Part shown: positions 1 to 8,732 of the stretch, piece by piece
Numbering within the stretch: position 1 is the first letter of the stretch
How the letters are laid out: each line of letters starts with the position of its first letter
Origin: an uncultured Flavobacteriales bacterium
Lineage (GTDB): Bacteria; Bacteroidota; Bacteroidia; Flavobacteriales_F; PHOS-HE28
NCBI GenBank assembly: GCA_937872175.1
Contig: CALMPI010000043.1
Span: 23,053-87,052, forward strand
Direction: 5' to 3'
Length of the DNA: 64,000 nucleotides
Translations under genes and position numbers: made by a program
The notes under the pieces: model-generated
Databases searched by the model: none
Seen by the model: the letters and a program-made list of their open reading frames with translations, nothing else
Told to the model about the DNA's origin: nothing

Positions 1-671
1 TGTCCGAGGACATGTCCTTCCTGGAGATGCTGGACGTGCTGAACGACCAGCTGATCCGTGAGGGCAAGGACCCGGTCGCCTTCGACCACGACTGCCGCGA
101 GGGCATCTGTGGCATGTGCAGCCTGTTCATCAACGGTGAGCCCCACGGCCCGGGCCGCGGCATCACCACCTGCCAGTTGCACATGCGCAAGTTCAAGGAT
201 GGGGACACCATCTTCATCGAGCCTTGGCGCAGCGCCGCCTTCCCGGTGATCAAGGACCTGAGCACCAACCGCAGCGCCTTCGATCGCATCCAGGCCGCCG
301 GCGGCTTCGTGAGCGTGAACACCAGCGGCAACCTGGTGGACGGCAACGCGGTGCCCATCCCGAAGGATGACGCCGACAAGGCCTTCGACGCCGCCACCTG
401 CATCGGCTGTGGCGCCTGCGTGGCCACCTGCCCCAACGGCAGCGCCATGCTCTTCGTGGCCGCCAAGGTGAGTCAGTTCGCCCTGCTGCCCCAGGGCCGT
501 CCCGAGGCCAAGCGCCGCGTGCTGGCCATGGTGGACCAGATGGACAAGGAGGGCTTCGGCAACTGCAGCAACACCGGCGCCTGCGAGGTGGAATGCCCCA
601 AGCAGATCAGCCTGGAGCACATCGCCCGCATGAACAGGGAGTACCTGGCGGCGAGCGTGACGAAGGAGTGA
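1..671 (+). CDS. sdhB: Succinate dehydrogenase/fumarate reductase iron-sulfur subunit (5' truncated by window edge)
   Basis: Electron-transfer subunit of respiratory complex II, carrying electrons from the flavoprotein subunit to the membrane anchor on the inner face of the cytoplasmic membrane. The frame is open to the left window edge: codons before the internal ATG at 12 read S-E-D and continue the usual family sequence, so the true start lies outside. Three cysteine clusters are intact: CREGICGMC plus a later C for [2Fe-2S], [12 protein letters not shown], and [13 protein letters not shown], the last two for the [4Fe-4S] and [3Fe-4S] centres. About 222 residues are visible, against roughly 250 for the family. 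The flavoprotein and anchor genes are expected just upstream, outside the window. The family call is firm. Succinate rather than fumarate as main substrate is inferred from an aerobic Bacteroidota context. Confidence 0.95.
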   Translation, partial: SEDMSFLEMLDVLNDQLIREGKDPVAFDHDCREGICGMCSLFINGEPHGPGRGITTCQLHMRKFKDGDTIFIEPWRSAAFPVIKDLSTNRSAFDRIQAAGGFVSVNTSGNLVDGNAVPIPKDDADKAFDAATCIGCGACVATCPNGSAMLFVAAKVSQFALLPQGRPEAKRRVLAMVDQMDKEGFGNCSNTGACEVECPKQISLEHIARMNREYLAASVTKE

Positions 672-675
672 CCTT

Positions 676-993
676 ATGAAGCAGAGAAGGCTCCTGACGA
701 TCCTTCTGGTCCTTCTCGCGTCATCAAGCTTTGTCATCGCCCGGTACTGGTATGACATCTCCCAGGTCATGATCGGCTCTGGGTTGTTTTCCTTGGACGA
801 TACAATACAGGACACGCAGGCCATCAAGCACTGGCTATTCCTGCTTCAAGGCATTGCGCTCGGTGCGCATTGCTTTACCTCATTCAAACTGGTCGGAGCA
901 AAAGCGATCAAGTTGCTGAGCGGTGTGCTGCTTTGTGTATGGATCGTGCTTGTAATGGTTCACGCAGTTGTTGGTGCTAGCATCTTGTCGTAG
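676..993 (+). CDS. Small three-helix membrane protein, unknown function
   Basis: Encodes 105 residues with three likely membrane segments (about residues 5-24, 50-68 and 80-100) and little else. I do not recognise a family. It starts 4 bases after the sdhB stop, so it may be cotranscribed. Its base composition is visibly more AT-rich than sdhB and the aminotransferase nearby, which hints at a different history. It ends just before a broken aminotransferase start and a toxin-antitoxin pair, so it may have arrived in the same event. The coding call rests on the uninterrupted frame, the membrane pattern and the tight spacing to sdhB. Confidence 0.6.
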   Translation: MKQRRLLTILLVLLASSSFVIARYWYDISQVMIGSGLFSLDDTIQDTQAIKHWLFLLQGIALGAHCFTSFKLVGAKAIKLLSGVLLCVWIVLVMVHAVVGASILS

Positions 994-998
994 AACGC

Positions 999-1088
999 AT
1001 GTTCTTTCCAAGCAAACTCCCCCACGTCGGCACCACCCTCTTCACGATGATGAGCAAGCTGGCGGCGGCGTGTGGCGCATTGCCCTAA
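999..1088 (+). pseudogene. Truncated duplicate of the aminotransferase 5' end
   Basis: A 29-codon open frame whose residues 5-27 (SKLPHVGTTLFTMMSKLAAA and on to CGA) match the first 26 residues of the intact aminotransferase starting at 1694. The DNA similarity runs through about position 1080, then stops abruptly and the frame meets TAA at 1086. The copies differ at several positions, many of them silent, so this is not a recent perfect duplication. It sits immediately upstream of the DUF433/DUF5615 pair, and the full-length copy follows directly after that pair. The simplest reading is insertion of, or recombination around, the toxin-antitoxin module at the start of the aminotransferase gene, leaving a scrap on the left. 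Confidence 0.7.
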
Positions 1089-1111
1089 CTTTGGTCGTCA
1101 AGCCGTTGACC

Positions 1112-1336
1112 ATGACCTATTTGATGGAGCGCATCACCGTCGACCCGCAGGTCTGTGGAGGTCGCGCCTGCATTCGGGGCATGCGGATCCGCGTGACGGA
1201 CATTCTTGACCTGTTGGCAGCCGGCCTTACCGCCCAGCAGGTGGTGGAGGAGCTGCCGGATCTGGAGCTGGCGGATGTGGAGGCGGCGCTGAAGTTCGCC
1301 AGCGGGCGCCTCGACCATCCGATCCTTGCCGCGTGA
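1112..1336 (+). CDS. DUF433 family antitoxin-like protein
   Basis: A 74-residue protein with the DUF433 pattern: an ITVDP start, CGGRACIRGMRIRV, a helix-turn-helix-like stretch DILDLLAAGLTAQQVVEELPDLELADVEAAL, then a short tail. DUF433 proteins are small winged-helix-like proteins commonly paired with a DUF5615 PIN-like partner and are thought to act as antitoxins. The ATG at 1112 is chosen because the family begins a few residues before ITVDP; the frame is open further upstream but runs through the aminotransferase scrap. It overlaps the next gene in GTGA (1333-1336), typical of toxin-antitoxin pairs. The antitoxin role is family inference. Confidence 0.85.
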   Translation: MTYLMERITVDPQVCGGRACIRGMRIRVTDILDLLAAGLTAQQVVEELPDLELADVEAALKFASGRLDHPILAA

Positions 1337-1668
1337 CCATCTGGCTCGACGCTCAGCTCTCGCCGGTCCTGGCCAACTGGATCCGCAACACCTTCAAGGT
1401 CACCTGCTTCCCGGTACGTGAGCTCGCCCATACCAGCGCCACGGACGAGGTGCTCTTCATGCGCGCCAGGAAGGAAGCTGACCTGTTGATCACAAAGGAT
1501 GTGGACATGGTGCACCTCTTGCACCGACATGGCCCACCGCCCAGTGTTCTCTGGCTGCGCGCAGGCAATACCAGCAATGCCCGGCTGAAGCAGGTGCTGA
1601 CAGCCCGCTGGGAGCACATCATGGCCATGATCAATGCGAACGAACCGCTGATCGAACTTGTCGGATAA
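1333..1668 (+). CDS. DUF5615 PIN-like protein (putative toxin of the DUF433/DUF5615 pair)
   Basis: A 111-residue protein with PIN-fold acidic positions: WLDAQLSP at the N-terminus, an acidic residue in ATDEVLFMRA, and ITKDVDMV followed by PPPSVLWLRAGN. These are the usual DUF5615 (Mut7-C/PIN-like) landmarks. By family it is expected to be a ribonuclease-like toxin controlled by the upstream DUF433 protein; activity is inferred. It starts at GTG overlapping the antitoxin stop. It ends 25 bases before the aminotransferase start, so the pair now separates that gene from its original upstream region. Confidence 0.85.
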   Translation: MTIWLDAQLSPVLANWIRNTFKVTCFPVRELAHTSATDEVLFMRARKEADLLITKDVDMVHLLHRHGPPPSVLWLRAGNTSNARLKQVLTARWEHIMAMINANEPLIELVG

Positions 1669-1693
1669 GCACACCTGCAATTCCTCGTTGCAC

Positions 1694-2836
1694 ATGCGCA
1701 TCTCCTCCAAGCTCCCCCACGTCGGCACCACCATCTTCACGGTGATGAGCAAGCTCGCGCAGGAGTGCGGTGCCATCAACCTGAGCCAGGGCTTCCCCGA
1801 CTTCCCCATCGACAGCAGGCTCATCGATCTGGTGGACAAGGCCATGCGGGCCGGGTACAACCAGTATGCGCCCATGCCGGGCCTGCCGGCCTTGCGCGAG
1901 GCCATCGCGGCCAAGGTGCAGCGGCTGTACGGCTTCAACTATGACCCGGACACGGAGGTGACGGTGACAGCGGGTGGTACACAGGCCATCTTCACGGCCC
2001 TGGGGGCGGTCGTCCATCCAGGCGATGAGGTGATCATCATCGACCCTGCCTATGACTGCTACGCGCCCACGGTGGAGCTGTTCGGCGGCAGGCCCGTGCA
2101 TGTGCGCCTGGGTGCGGACATGAAGTTCGATGCGGGAGCGGTGAAGGAGGCCATCACGCCCCGCACCCGCATGCTGATGATCAACACGCCGCACAACCCG
2201 GCAGGCACCATCCTGCGCGATGCGGACATGCTGCAGATCGCCGACATGCTGCGGGGCACTGACATCCTCCTGCTGAGCGACGAGGTGTATGAGCACCTGG
2301 TCTTCGATGGTGAGCCCCACGCTTCAGCGATCAACTATTCGGAGCTGCGCGATCGCGCCTTCGTCATCTTCAGCTTCGGCAAGGTGTTCCACGCCACCGG
2401 CTGGAAGATGGGTTATGCCATGGCCCCGAAGGCCATGATGGCCGAGTTCCGCAAGGTGCACCAGTTCAACGTGTTCAGCGCGAACACACCGATGCAGCAT
2501 GCCTTGGCGGCCTACATGCAGGAGCCTGCGAATTACGAGCAGGTGTCGGCCTTCTACCAGGCCAAGCGAGATCGCTTCGCGGCCGGCATGCGCGGTTCAC
2601 GGTTCAAGCTGCTGTCCTGCGAGGGCTCGTACTTCCAGACGGCGGACTACAGTGCGATCAGTGACGAGGGCGACCGGGCTTTCGCAGAGCGTGTGGCGCG
2701 GGAGCATGGTGTGGCCAGCATCCCCCTCTCGCCCTTTTACAAGGACCCGCCACCCGGTCTGCGGCTGCTGCGCTTCTGCTTCGCCAAGCAGGACGCTACC
2801 TTGGACGCAGCGATCGAGAAGCTATGCAGGATCTGA
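1694..2836 (+). CDS. Methionine/glutamine-type aminotransferase (class I PLP)
   Basis: A 380-residue fold-type I PLP aminotransferase of the YbdL/kynurenine-aminotransferase-like subgroup. Visible landmarks are INLSQGFPDFP near residue 28, NTPHNPAG around 164-171, SDEVYEHLVFDG around 195-206, and SFGKVFHATGWKMGY with the PLP lysine at K230. Members transaminate methionine or its keto acid KMTB, often using glutamine. The start at 1694 gives the family N-terminus MRISSKLPHVG; a frame-consistent ATG at 1658 lies inside the toxin gene end and is less likely. Its last 13 bases overlap the omega-amidase gene, which would clear 2-oxoglutaramate made when glutamine is the donor. A partial second copy of its 5' end lies at 999-1088. 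Confidence 0.9.
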   Translation: MRISSKLPHVGTTIFTVMSKLAQECGAINLSQGFPDFPIDSRLIDLVDKAMRAGYNQYAPMPGLPALREAIAAKVQRLYGFNYDPDTEVTVTAGGTQAIFTALGAVVHPGDEVIIIDPAYDCYAPTVELFGGRPVHVRLGADMKFDAGAVKEAITPRTRMLMINTPHNPAGTILRDADMLQIADMLRGTDILLLSDEVYEHLVFDGEPHASAINYSELRDRAFVIFSFGKVFHATGWKMGYAMAPKAMMAEFRKVHQFNVFSANTPMQHALAAYMQEPANYEQVSAFYQAKRDRFAAGMRGSRFKLLSCEGSYFQTADYSAISDEGDRAFAERVAREHGVASIPLSPFYKDPPPGLRLLRFCFAKQDATLDAAIEKLCRI

Positions 2837-3603
2837 GGGTCACGCTGGTGCAGAGCATGCTCCATTGGGAGGATGCGGCCGCGAACCGGGATATGTTCAG
2901 CGAAAAGCTCGCTGGAACGATCGGCATGACCGACCTTGTCGTGCTGCCGGAGATGTTCACGACGGGCTTCAGCATGCGCAGTGGTGAGCTGGCCGAGACC
3001 CCGGAGGGTCCCACTGTGGACTGGATGCGAACGCAGGCCGCCACGCTGGATGCGGCCCTCTATGGGAGCGTGATCATTGCCGAGGGCGGCCACCGGTTCA
3101 ACCGCGGGCTTTTCGTGAAGCCCGACGGGCAGGTCACGGTGTATGACAAGCGGCACCTCTTCCGCTTCGCGAACGAGACGGACCATTACAGCCCGGGCCT
3201 TGAGCGGGTGGTGGTGGAGTGGCGGGGATGGCGGCTGTTGCTGCAGATCTGCTTCGACCTGCGCTTCCCGGTGTTCGCGCGCAACCGCGGCGACTACGAT
3301 GCCATCCTGTACGTCGCGAACTGGCCGGAGGCGCGGCGCTATCCGTGGAGCCAGTTGCTCATCGCGCGCGCCATCGAGAACCAGTGCTACGTGGCCGGGG
3401 TCAATCGTGTGGGCATGGACGGCAAGGGCATCCACTACAGCGGCGACAGTGTGGTGATCGGTCCCCGTGGGGCTGCGGTGGTCGCTGTGGAGCCCTCCCA
3501 GGAGGGCGTGGCGACCGCCATCCTTGATCGGGCGGAGCTGGAGGACTTCCGGGCGAAGTTCCCGGTGGCCCTGGAGGCTGATGCGTTCGAACTGCGCCTC
3601 TGA
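2824..3603 (+). CDS. Omega-amidase / nitrilase-superfamily amidohydrolase (YafV/Nit2-like)
   Basis: A 259-residue carbon-nitrogen hydrolase with the catalytic triad visible: E43 in LPEMFTTGFS, K109 in YDKRHLF, and C143 in QICFDLRFP. The closing NWPEARRYPWSQLLIARAIENQCYVAGVNR block is typical of omega-amidases, which hydrolyse 2-oxoglutaramate (or 2-oxosuccinamate) to the keto acid and ammonia. It starts inside the aminotransferase gene, so translation is probably coupled. Together the two form a glutamine-transaminase/omega-amidase pair as in methionine salvage, where glutamine re-aminates 4-methylthio-2-oxobutyrate. Substrate assignment is inference from family and pairing. It converges with the giant surface-protein gene on the other strand. 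Confidence 0.9.
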   Translation: MQDLRVTLVQSMLHWEDAAANRDMFSEKLAGTIGMTDLVVLPEMFTTGFSMRSGELAETPEGPTVDWMRTQAATLDAALYGSVIIAEGGHRFNRGLFVKPDGQVTVYDKRHLFRFANETDHYSPGLERVVVEWRGWRLLLQICFDLRFPVFARNRGDYDAILYVANWPEARRYPWSQLLIARAIENQCYVAGVNRVGMDGKGIHYSGDSVVIGPRGAAVVAVEPSQEGVATAILDRAELEDFRAKFPVALEADAFELRL

Positions 3604-3608
3604 TCGGG

Positions 3609-6600
3609 TCAGCGCATGACCGTCACGTGCCCCATGCGCTCCTGTTCCATGCCCACGCCACCCTGCTCGTCGTCCACGAAGCGGTAGCGCATCTTCCACA
3701 CATAGACCTCGTTGGGGACCTCCGCACCATGTGCGGTGCCGTCCCATTGGTCCGTGGGGCTGTTGGTCTGCCACAGCACTCCCCCCCAGCGATCGAACAC
3801 GATCAGTTCCATCGTGGCCACGTTCTTGCCCACCGGCCCCCAGGTGTCGTTGATGCCATCGGCGTTGGGCGTGAAGGTGTTCGGCACATAGATGCTCGCC
3901 GGGCAGAACTCGTTCACCTTCACCGAGTCGCGCAGCCCACAGTTGAACGTGTTGGTGATGTCGACGAAGTACCAGCCGTACGCGCCGGCAAGGATGATCT
4001 GCGCGGTCTCCCCCGAACTCCAGTCGAAGCGGGAGCCCGGATTCCCGGCATCGATCACCACGAAGTGCGGCTCCTCGTCCAGGCAGGTGAAGACCTGATG
4101 TACCGGTATGCTGCTCGGACGCGGATTGAAGCCGGTCACCACGGCGTCGCTCACGCTGCAATATCCATTGTCCACCGTGACGCTGTAGGTGCCGTTCTGG
4201 ATCACGTCGATGGTCCGTGTAGCAGCCCCCGTGCTCCACGCGTAAGTGGCTCCCGGGTTCCCGGCATCGAGCGTCAGTACATCGCCCTGGCAGAGGGCCG
4301 TATCCGGACCGAGGTCCACCACCGGCCAGGCCACAAAGCTCACCACGGCGCTGAAGGTCGTGCTGCAGCCCTGGGGTGTGGTCACCTGCACCGTGTACGT
4401 GCCGGCCGTTGTGGGCGTGATGGTGCGTGTGATCGCCCCCGTGCTCCACGCGTAGGTGCTTCCGGGATTGCCTGCGTCGAGCAGGACCACTTCGCCGGTA
4501 CACTCGGTGGCATCGGTCAGCACATCAACCGGTCCGTCCAGCACGGTCAAGGTCACACTGTCCGAGGTCTGGCACGCGAGGTTGCTGACGGTCACCCCGT
4601 AGATGCCGCTCTGTGCGGGACTGATCGTCTGTGCCGTGGCGCCGGTGCTCCACTGGTAGGTGCTGCCCGGATTGCCGGCATCCAGCAGGACACCCAGGCC
4701 GGTGCATATCGTGGTGTCGGGCCCCAGGTCGACCACCGGAGGATCCACCAAGATGACCTGTGCGTCGAAGGTGCCGCTGCAGCCCTGTGGGTTGGTCACC
4801 TGCACGCTGTAAAGACCGCTAGCGGACACGGTGATCGACTGGCCCGTCGCATTGGTGCTCCAAAGGTGACTGCTGCCCGCGTTGCCGGCGTCCAGTGTGA
4901 CCGGTGCGGTGGAACAGGCCGTGATGTCCTGCAAGAGGTCCACGGGAGCCGGGGCGAAGGTGAGCGTGACCGTATCCGCGCTGACGCAGCCCTGCGGGCT
5001 CGTTGCGGTGGCAGTGTAGGTGCCGCTGCCCGTCGCTTGGAACTGCTGCCCGGTGCTGCCATTGCCCCACACCACGGTGCTGCCCGGGCTGTTGGCCTGA
5101 ATGGTGAACGAGGCGGACCCGCAGACCAGGCTGTCCGGCCCCAGGTCGAGCGCGGGCAACGCGTTCAGTGCGACGTTGAAGGTCTTGGTGGTCTGGCAGC
5201 CCTGGGCGTCGGTGATCTCCACCACGTAGGTGCCGGTCGCGTTCACGGAGACCGTCTGGGTCGTCGGGCCGTGCGTCCAGTCGTAGGTGCTTCCCGGGAA
5301 CCCGGCGTCGAGAACAAGGCTCTGTCCGATGCAACCTGCGACGCTCACCGGGTTCACCATGCTGTCGAACGCGTCGGTGATGCGCACCGAATCCGTCACG
5401 GAGCATCCGTTGGCGTCCGTGATGGTGACCTGGAAGAGCATCGTGGTGTCGGCCATCACCGTCGGCGCCGCGATGGTTCCGGAGTTGAGCAGGAAGGCCG
5501 GGGTCCAGGCGATGGTGAACGGTGCGGGCACGTTGTGCTGCACATCGAGCTGGAAGCCCAGTGCGTTGCACAGGGTGGTGTCCTCCGTGGCCGCGATGCT
5601 GTACGCCGTGGTCACCGCGATGGTGATCGAGGCCTGGGTGCTGCAGCCGGTCTGCGTGTCCGTGAGGGTGGCCGTGTAGGTGGTCGTCCCGCTTGGCGTG
5701 GCCACAGGGTTCGGGGCGGTGGCGCTGCTGAGGCTGCCGGCGTTGTTCCAGAGGATCTGCAGGTTCCCGGTCCCCTGCATCACGGCGTTCAACTGGCTGC
5801 TCTCCCCCTGGCACAGCGTGAGGTCACTGGCGCTGAGGATCAACGCCAATTGCGGGCCAACGGTCACGGTCACCGCATCGCTCGCCGTGCATCCGATGCT
5901 GCTGGTGGCCGTGGCGGTGTAGGTCGTGGTGGCGGTGGGGCTGGCCATGGGCGCGGCGATGGTCGTGCTGTTCAGGCTTCCGTTGTTCGGGGCCCAGCTC
6001 CATTGGATGCCCTGGCCCGAACTGGCGGTGGCCTGCAGCTGGGTCTGCCCGCCACCGCAGAGCAACACATCATTTCCAGCGTCGATGGTGAAGGCCGGGG
6101 CCACCTGCACGAACACCGGATCGCTGACCGTGCATCCCGTTCCGCTGGTGGCCTCCACGGTGTACCAGGTGTCGGCCAGGGGTGTGGCCACCGGGCTTGC
6201 GCTGGTCGGATCGTTCAGCGTGGCACCTGGCGACCACAGGAGCGGCACCCCGGTGTTGTCCACGCGGGTGAGCGTCACATTGTCCAATGCCCATACATCC
6301 TGTGCGGCACCGCTGTTGACCAGCTGGCGCCAGCGGAAGTGCGTGGCGGCGGACCATGCGGCCTGTGGGATGGCCAGGGTAAGCGGGGTGAAGGCGGGGT
6401 ATTGCGACTCGTTCAAGGTTTGGATCACCGTCCAGGCCACCCCGTTCAAGCTGTATTCCACCACGACGTCCTCGCCGGGTTCGGCACCGTCACAGGGTGC
6501 CGTGCCGCCCGAGATCCATAGGCTGAAGATCAGGTTGCCGCCCTGGGGCACGCTGACGGGGGTGCTGCGTGCCTGCCTCGTGCCCGCTCCATTGAACAGG

Positions 6601-8585
6601 AGCGCGTTGCCGTTGACCGCCCCGCAGGTGCCGCTCACGCCACCGCCCTGCACCTGGGCCCACATCGCCGAGGTGCTGTTGTCCAGCGGATCGAAGCCGA
6701 TCACCCGCTGCGTGCGGGTGCCCAGCTGCACCGCATCGCCCAGGCAGACGATGCTGTCGGCGGTGGTGGCCTCCACACTGTGCACCGTGTTCGGTGTCAC
6801 CTGAACGAGCACACTGTCGGTGGCGCTGCCGCAGCCCAGTGGGCTGGTCACGTTCAGCTTGAACCACGTGGTGGTCATGGGATAGGCCACAGGGTCGGGG
6901 ATGGTGGGATCGCTCACCAGGGCCGCCGGTGTCCAGTACAGTGAATAGGCGTTGGGGTCGAGGTTCGGCGTGGCGCCGAGCTGCACGGGCTGGTACTGGC
7001 AGATCTGGGCCGTGTTCGCTCCGTTGGCCGTGGCCTCCACCGACACGGGCACCTCGATACCGACGTGGAACGTGAACTCCACGGGACAAGTGGATCCCGG
7101 TGCCGTGCCGGAGACCGTGTACGTGTCGTTGGTGGTGGGGGTGAACGAGTAGCTCAGCCCGTTGGCGAGCACCACCCCCGGTGCGCTGGCGGCCTCCCAC
7201 TGCGGGTTGTCCATGGGCTCGGGCGAGGTCAACGTCACCGGTCCGTTCACGCACAGCAGCGAGTCCTGCACCACCACCGGTACCTCGGTGGCGTTGGCGT
7301 TGAACGCATAGCTCTCGCCCGTGCCGAAGCCGGTGGCGTACACATGGATGCCCTGTGGGGCGGTGACGCGGTGCGTGCCCGAGGTGATCGTGCGGCTGGC
7401 ATGCGACCAGGTGGGGCACGTGGCGAAGGCCGTGAAGCTGCCTGCCGGTACTGCTGTGCCATCCACGGCCACCTGGCCCACCACGGCGGTGGGCACCACC
7501 AGTTCCACCCGGTGGCCGGTGATCTGCGGTGAACTCACCGTGCTGAAGGTGGTGGAGGTGGTGGTGCGGTCGTCCGGTTCGATCACCACCATCGAGGGGT
7601 CGCCCGCGTTGGCGCAGTTGTACCCTTCATAGATCACGACCACCGAGACGGGCGCCGACGCGTTGATGCACGCGGTGCCTGCAAGTCCGTTCAGTTCGTG
7701 GGCCTGGCCGGCATTCAGGGAGATGGGCGCGCCTCCGTTCACGGTGACGCTGGTGCCGTTCTGGCCGGCAAGGACGCGTACGGTCGCATTGGAGATCCCG
7801 CCGGGCAGGAAGGTCTTGAACGAGGTGCCCCAGCGCTCCAGTGGGAGCATCTGCTCCACCACGTGGTCGCAGGCCGGGCAGCCCACCGGCACGTTGGCGC
7901 ACATGCTTCCGCTGAGCACCACGAAGGGACGGCAGGGACCGCTCGCCGCTGTGGCCCGGACGCGCGTGCCCGTGAGGTCCAGCGACGACAGGGCCGATTG
8001 CACCTGATAGCTCTGGCCCTCGTCGAGCATCACCGTGAAGGGGACGCCTGCGGGCCGCCCCCCGGCGGTGTTCACGCTGGGGGTGATCTCCACTTCCGTG
8101 TCATCGGTGGTGGCCACGATGAGCAGCTCGCTCTTGTAGAATTCGTTGAACCCGGGGAGTCCCCGGTAGGCCTCGGCGAAATAGTCGGTGCCCAGCGCTT
8201 CCACCGGAAGCACCTGGGTGCCATCATGGGTGTAGCTCTGGTAGCTCACCGCAGTGACGGCCACGGGTGCGACCGCCTGGATCCGGACCCCTTTTCCGGT
8301 CACTGTTTCGGAGCCGACGTGCTCGGCGGTGTTGGGGACGTTCACCTGCACGACCCCGTTCGCCGGAACACTGAAGGCCTGGCTCCAGCCGGTCTGGGGA
8401 ATGCTCACCGTGCCACTGGTGGCGGAGGGCGCGCTGATGTACAACCGCGTCTCCTGGGCACCATAGGCGTTCTGCATGAAGCCGGTCCACAGGTCCGTGC
8501 CGAGGGTCGGCATCGGGCCGTTCACCTGGGCCGATGCACTGCTCAGACACAGGACGACAAGGCCGACGACCAGTGCCGGGCGCAT
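3609..8585 (-). CDS. Giant secreted IgGFc-binding-like protein with Ig/PKD-like repeats and type B T9SS tail
   Basis: A protein of about 1658 residues. The N-terminus carries a signal peptide (MRPALVVGLVVLCLSSASAQ); a start 11 codons upstream at 8618 is also possible. The next roughly 430 residues match the IgGFc-binding N-terminal domain, including SGSMCANVPVGCPACDHVVEQ and a wGTSFKTFLPGG stretch. Many repeats of about 80 residues follow with motifs such as VDLGPDTTICTG, LLDAGNPGSTYQWSTGA and GTYTVQVT, plus a MAM/lectin-like insert. The tail (SIYVPNTFTPNADGINDTW to the end) is the gliding-motility-associated C-terminal domain that directs type IX export and surface attachment. It is a paralog of the gene immediately upstream. 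A surface role is firm; the ligand is unknown. Confidence 0.9.
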   Translation of the reverse strand: MRPALVVGLVVLCLSSASAQVNGPMPTLGTDLWTGFMQNAYGAQETRLYISAPSATSGTVSIPQTGWSQAFSVPANGVVQVNVPNTAEHVGSETVTGKGVRIQAVAPVAVTAVSYQSYTHDGTQVLPVEALGTDYFAEAYRGLPGFNEFYKSELLIVATTDDTEVEITPSVNTAGGRPAGVPFTVMLDEGQSYQVQSALSSLDLTGTRVRATAASGPCRPFVVLSGSMCANVPVGCPACDHVVEQMLPLERWGTSFKTFLPGGISNATVRVLAGQNGTSVTVNGGAPISLNAGQAHELNGLAGTACINASAPVSVVVIYEGYNCANAGDPSMVVIEPDDRTTTSTTFSTVSSPQITGHRVELVVPTAVVGQVAVDGTAVPAGSFTAFATCPTWSHASRTITSGTHRVTAPQGIHVYATGFGTGESYAFNANATEVPVVVQDSLLCVNGPVTLTSPEPMDNPQWEAASAPGVVLANGLSYSFTPTTNDTYTVSGTAPGSTCPVEFTFHVGIEVPVSVEATANGANTAQICQYQPVQLGATPNLDPNAYSLYWTPAALVSDPTIPDPVAYPMTTTWFKLNVTSPLGCGSATDSVLVQVTPNTVHSVEATTADSIVCLGDAVQLGTRTQRVIGFDPLDNSTSAMWAQVQGGGVSGTCGAVNGNALLFNGAGTRQARSTPVSVPQGGNLIFSLWISGGTAPCDGAEPGEDVVVEYSLNGVAWTVIQTLNESQYPAFTPLTLAIPQAAWSAATHFRWRQLVNSGAAQDVWALDNVTLTRVDNTGVPLLWSPGATLNDPTSASPVATPLADTWYTVEATSGTGCTVSDPVFVQVAPAFTIDAGNDVLLCGGGQTQLQATASSGQGIQWSWAPNNGSLNSTTIAAPMASPTATTTYTATATSSIGCTASDAVTVTVGPQLALILSASDLTLCQGESSQLNAVMQGTGNLQILWNNAGSLSSATAPNPVATPSGTTTYTATLTDTQTGCSTQASITIAVTTAYSIAATEDTTLCNALGFQLDVQHNVPAPFTIAWTPAFLLNSGTIAAPTVMADTTMLFQVTITDANGCSVTDSVRITDAFDSMVNPVSVAGCIGQSLVLDAGFPGSTYDWTHGPTTQTVSVNATGTYVVEITDAQGCQTTKTFNVALNALPALDLGPDSLVCGSASFTIQANSPGSTVVWGNGSTGQQFQATGSGTYTATATSPQGCVSADTVTLTFAPAPVDLLQDITACSTAPVTLDAGNAGSSHLWSTNATGQSITVSASGLYSVQVTNPQGCSGTFDAQVILVDPPVVDLGPDTTICTGLGVLLDAGNPGSTYQWSTGATAQTISPAQSGIYGVTVSNLACQTSDSVTLTVLDGPVDVLTDATECTGEVVLLDAGNPGSTYAWSTGAITRTITPTTAGTYTVQVTTPQGCSTTFSAVVSFVAWPVVDLGPDTALCQGDVLTLDAGNPGATYAWSTGAATRTIDVIQNGTYSVTVDNGYCSVSDAVVTGFNPRPSSIPVHQVFTCLDEEPHFVVIDAGNPGSRFDWSSGETAQIILAGAYGWYFVDITNTFNCGLRDSVKVNEFCPASIYVPNTFTPNADGINDTWGPVGKNVATMELIVFDRWGGVLWQTNSPTDQWDGTAHGAEVPNEVYVWKMRYRFVDDEQGGVGMEQERMGHVTVMR

Positions 8586-8684
8586 GTGCAGGAAGGGGGT
8601 TCGGGCGGTCATGTCCACCGAAGAGCGGGGTGGTTCGCGCCGTGCATACGGGATCCACCGGTCAAGGTTCCCGGCCTGGAACGG

Positions 8685-8713
8685 CGAAGGGCCGGGAGAA
8701 CCCCGGCCCTTCG
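8685..8713 (-). terminator. Strong GC hairpin after the upstream giant surface-protein gene
   Basis: A perfect 12-bp inverted repeat (CGAAGGGCCGGG at 8685-8696, CCCGGCCCTTCG at 8702-8713) with a 5-base loop. It starts 20 bases beyond the stop codon of the minus-strand gene ending at 8733. There is no clear U-tract on the minus transcript, so it may end transcription by the strong stem alone or protect the 3' end. It separates the two tandem paralogs. Confidence 0.65.
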
Positions 8714-8732
8714 CAGCAACGGTCGCCCGTCG

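Noticed and set aside
3627..6521. 964-codon plus-strand open frame
   Set aside because: Antisense to the repeat region of the giant surface protein; repetitive only because that gene is repetitive.
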